Source: DASRDS01 sp035652495
Lineage (GTDB): Bacteria; Gemmatimonadota; Gemmatimonadetes; Gemmatimonadales; Gemmatimonadaceae
DNA length: 15,024 bases
Direction: 5' to 3'
Assembly: GCA_035652495.1 (NCBI GenBank)
Contig: DASRDS010000333.1
Coordinates: forward strand, 1 to 15,024
Shown: positions 13,667-15,024 of the stretch, piece after piece
Numbering within the stretch: position 1 is the first letter of the stretch
Layout: each line of letters begins with the position of its first letter
Program-made: the position numbers and the translations under genes
Notes under the pieces: generated by a model
What the model saw: the letters and a program-made list of their open reading frames with translations, nothing else
What the model was told of the DNA's origin: nothing
Database searches by the model: none

Positions 13667-13674
13667 TCGCCGTC

Positions 13675-13707
13675 GGCACAGCTCTCGCCCTGACAACAGC
13701 GAGTGCC
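13675..13707. terminator. Possible bidirectional hairpin between convergent genes
   Basis: GGCA (13675-13678) and CTCGC (13684-13688) pair with GCGAG (13699-13703) and TGCC (13704-13707), leaving a five-base bulge and a ten-base loop. It fills the 43-base gap between the HNH gene end and the opposing gene end. There is no T-run, so this is a weak call. Confidence 0.25.
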
Positions 13708-13709
13708 GC

Positions 13710-14018
13710 CTAGAACTCGGCCTGGTCTTCGGGGATAGGTTCGCGAACCCAGGGCTCACCAACCGACCACCGCCAAGCCTTCCAGCCAAGCGGCAGGGCT
13801 GCAACTTCATGCAAAGTAAGATCGCGATCCAGCAGATGACCGATATGAACTCGCAGACTTTGCTCGGAGAGGGTTTCTTCACTTGAAAGAAACTGCCACA
13901 CACCATCTTCGTCATGGAAAACTAGAAGCACGGGCGTGCCGTCACGAACCAACGTGCTCGAGTAAACGGCAAGATGAGGATCGGTAAACGTCGTCACTCG
14001 CGGCGTCCGCAATGTCAC
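13710..14018 (-). CDS. Small 'HDEDG/WQF' protein of unknown function
   Basis: 102 residues from GTG 14018, which has GAGGG about ten bases upstream. GTG 13997 and ATG 14129 are in frame; the last would overlap the divergent DUF4262 gene by 56 bases. Recognisable blocks are VLLVFHDEDGVWQFLSSEE (about residues 30-48), VHIGHLLDRDLTLHEVAALP and LGWKAWRWSVGEPWVREP near the C-terminus. This H-D-x-D-G-x-W-Q-F...L-P-x-G-W-x-A-x-R pattern resembles small uncharacterised proteins that often sit near toxin or immunity genes. I cannot give a family number. The coding G+C is visibly lower than in the left half of the window. It faces the HNH module and diverges from DUF4262, so an immunity role is possible but unproven. 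Confidence 0.65.
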   Translation of the reverse strand: MTLRTPRVTTFTDPHLAVYSSTLVRDGTPVLLVFHDEDGVWQFLSSEETLSEQSLRVHIGHLLDRDLTLHEVAALPLGWKAWRWSVGEPWVREPIPEDQAEF

Positions 14019-14073
14019 AAGGGCCTTGCCCTCAGACTGGCCCAGCGCTACGTAGAACGTAATCCCTCCTATT

Positions 14074-14568
14074 ATGACCGACCTCCCGCCTCCTAAAGAT
14101 GCGTTTGACGAACTGCTGATCAAGGACATCGAGCACTATGGCTGGCAGTTCGTCCACGTCCTAGATGAGCACCCGGATCACGAGTCAGCTAATGCTTCGC
14201 TTCCGCCTGACCCGATCTATACAGCCACATTCGGCTACACAGTTGGCCTATGGGAAACCCAGGCGCACCCCGAACTCGTTCTCGTCGGACGGTGGGAAAG
14301 AGCGCACTCGATCATGGTGGCCGCCGTATCACTGGTTAAGGAAGGTCATCACTTCGTTGCCGGCGAGCAGTCCCAAGACGTAGTCCAAGGTTCCCGGTTC
14401 GATTTGAGCCGGTCTCGGAGGTTCGGCGCATCGAGTTGCTCACCTATGCCTCCTGGGCTAATCATCATCGCCCGTTCGAGGCACTGCAGTTGGTACTGCC
14501 CCGACGCAACTGGACGTTGGCCCTGGGATTCAGCGTATTCCTCGCATCCGCAGCCACTCTTGCATTAA
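14074..14568 (+). pseudogene. DUF4262 gene with two compensating frameshifts
   Basis: The first 109 codons match DUF4262: DELLIKDIEHYGWQFVHVLD, then FGYTVGLWETQAHPELVLVG and VKEGHHFVAGE. After GSRFD (codon at 14401) the conserved sequence continues in another frame from 14403 (FEPVSEVRRIELLTYASWAN, then FEALQLVLP). At the CCCC run (14499-14502) it returns to the original frame as DATGRWPWDSAY, the usual DUF4262 end. One missing T near 14403-14405 and one extra C would restore a normal protein of about 165 residues. The 33 codons between the shifts remain fully family-like, so the changes are either very recent or sequencing/assembly errors. In the literal sequence the uninterrupted frame still ends at 14568 but carries about 33 wrong residues. 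DUF4262 function is unknown; it is often found beside toxin-immunity genes. Confidence 0.8.
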
Positions 14569-14754
14569 CCAAGCCTGTGCCTTCGCCGACGGTCAGCAGT
14601 TCCATCGAAAGACAGATCGGACAGTGACCTTCGTGTCACGCGGCTGACCTGGCGACGCAGCGGTCGATGAGCCGCAGGCGCAACGCACCATCTGGAGAGC
14701 TCAGAACCACGAGGACGCAAGTGACCCAGCCTCTTACACTCGGCCGGCTGGAGC
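14569..14754. other. Non-coding stretch before the right terminal repeat
   Basis: No credible gene. A short hairpin GTGAC-CTTCGT-GTCAC (14624-14639), 56 bases after the DUF4262 stop, could end that transcript but has no T-run. Confidence 0.35.
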
Positions 14755-14787
14755 TGTCCGGTTTCGGGAGGCCCTATCTCCTCTCCC
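14755..14787 (-). repeat. Right terminal inverted repeat (33 bp)
   Basis: Read on the minus strand it begins GGGAGAGGAGATAGGGC and ends AAACCGGACA, matching the left repeat at 29 of 33 positions. Differences are at position 5 and in the CTCCCG block. It abuts the right direct repeat. Confidence 0.8.
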
Positions 14788-14801
14788 CTGACGGCTCTAA
14801 C
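14788..14801 (+). repeat. Right 14-bp direct repeat CTGACGGCTCTAAC
   Basis: Identical to the left copy (7716-7729). It occupies about the -34 to -47 region of the leaderless gene that starts at 14835. Confidence 0.85.
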
Positions 14802-14822
14802 AGCGCCGTAACGGCCGCTCTT

Positions 14823-14828
14823 TACACT
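14823..14828 (+). promoter_or_regulatory. -10 box TACACT of a leaderless transcript
   Basis: TACACT matches the actinobacterial TANNNT -10 pattern and ends exactly six bases before the ATG at 14835. This is the spacing expected when transcription starts on the A of the start codon. No Shine-Dalgarno is present. The -35 position falls at the edge of the right direct repeat. Confidence 0.45.
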
Positions 14829-14834
14829 CAACGG

Positions 14835-15024
14835 ATGCCCGACGAGCCCATGGATGCCGCTGCGCTCTTCGCCCGTCTGAAGAAGGAGATTCGCGCCGCC
14901 GGGCCGCGCGGGGAGGGAGTGCCGCCCGCGCAGGTGCGGCTCTCCGTGCGCGACCAGGCCGAGCGGCTCTGGCCCATCTCCGCGGAGCGGCCGATCGTCG
15001 GCAAGGGCGGCCCGCTCAAGTCGC
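14835..15024 (+). CDS. Start of an unidentified protein (runs off the right edge)
   Basis: 63 codons are visible with no stop, beginning MPDEPMDAAALFARLKKEIR and reaching GKGGPLKS at the edge. Codon use is strongly G/C-ending, like the left half of the window, so the normal chromosome appears to resume here. The helical LFARLKKEIRAAG start, followed by SVRDQAERLWPISAERPIVG, is reminiscent of the N-terminal lead of some sugar-related methyltransferases or glycosyltransferases, but too little is present to name it. ATG 14850 is an alternative start. The ATG at 14835 is preferred because a TACACT -10 box sits six bases upstream, suggesting leaderless translation. Confidence 0.65.
   Translation, partial: MPDEPMDAAALFARLKKEIRAAGPRGEGVPPAQVRLSVRDQAERLWPISAERPIVGKGGPLKS

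Larger units (their letters stand above)
7730..14787. mobile_element. Putative 7.06-kb element or island bounded by TIRs and a 14-bp direct repeat
   Basis: The 33-bp imperfect inverted repeats at its ends and the perfect 14-bp duplication outside them are the layout left by transposition. The cargo comprises a truncated adenylyltransferase, an ABC exporter, an ECF operon, a secreted protein, an HNH module and a DUF4262 gene. Several stretches, especially 13700-14640, have visibly lower G+C and more mixed codon use than the flanks. I see no transposase, integrase or resolvase inside. It could therefore be a non-autonomous or composite element, an element that lost its transposase, or a region between two unrelated repeat copies that happen to be arranged this way. 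A 14-base duplication is longer than most transposases make. Cargo spread over both strands and three broken genes suggest a history of several insertions. Confidence 0.45.

Overview
The window is GC-rich and densely coded. Most of it uses strongly G/C-ending codons, with several ATGA stop/start overlaps and many GTG starts. Together with the gene families (ECF sigma factors with short membrane partners, a Septum_form secreted protein, a DrrAB-like exporter), this suggests a high-GC actinobacterium, possibly of the Thermoleophilia type. That placement is inference; no rRNA or other marker is present.

Layout. (1) 1-1598, minus strand: the 5' part of a DHA2-type MFS exporter that runs off the left edge, with an 8-bp dyad in its leader, preceded by a small CxxGH protein. 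(2) 1641-5574: two paralogous three-gene cassettes facing away from each other. Each is ECF sigma factor, then single-pass membrane protein, then membrane-anchored BamE/SmpA-like protein. Between them lie an N-terminally truncated extra copy of the membrane protein and a frame-broken scrap of the third gene, which look like the remains of a tandem duplication. (3) 5630-7719: two overlapping Dpp/Opp-type ABC permeases without ATPase or binding-protein genes in view.

(4) 7716-14801: an accessory block with transposon-like borders. A perfect 14-bp direct repeat (7716-7729 and 14788-14801) encloses 33-bp imperfect inverted repeats (7730-7762 and 14755-14787, 29/33 identical by eye). Inside are an aminoglycoside-adenylyltransferase remnant cut at the left repeat, a DrrA/DrrB-like ABC exporter pair, a 57-aa zinc-ribbon protein, a third ECF operon (sigma, membrane protein, lipoprotein), a Septum_form secreted protein, an orphan HNH nuclease module just after a third copy of the direct repeat, a small 'HDEDG/WQF' protein and a DUF4262 gene with two compensating frameshifts. 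No transposase or integrase is recognisable in the block. (5) 14835-15024: the start of an unidentified plus-strand gene, apparently leaderless, just beyond the right direct repeat.

How it fits together. The three sigma operons share one plan: a translationally coupled membrane protein follows the sigma factor, then an exported protein. This suggests that the membrane protein controls sigma activity and the third product senses or responds in the envelope. The left half reads as ordinary chromosome shaped by local duplication. The right half reads as an imported or composite island that begins exactly at the permease stop codon.
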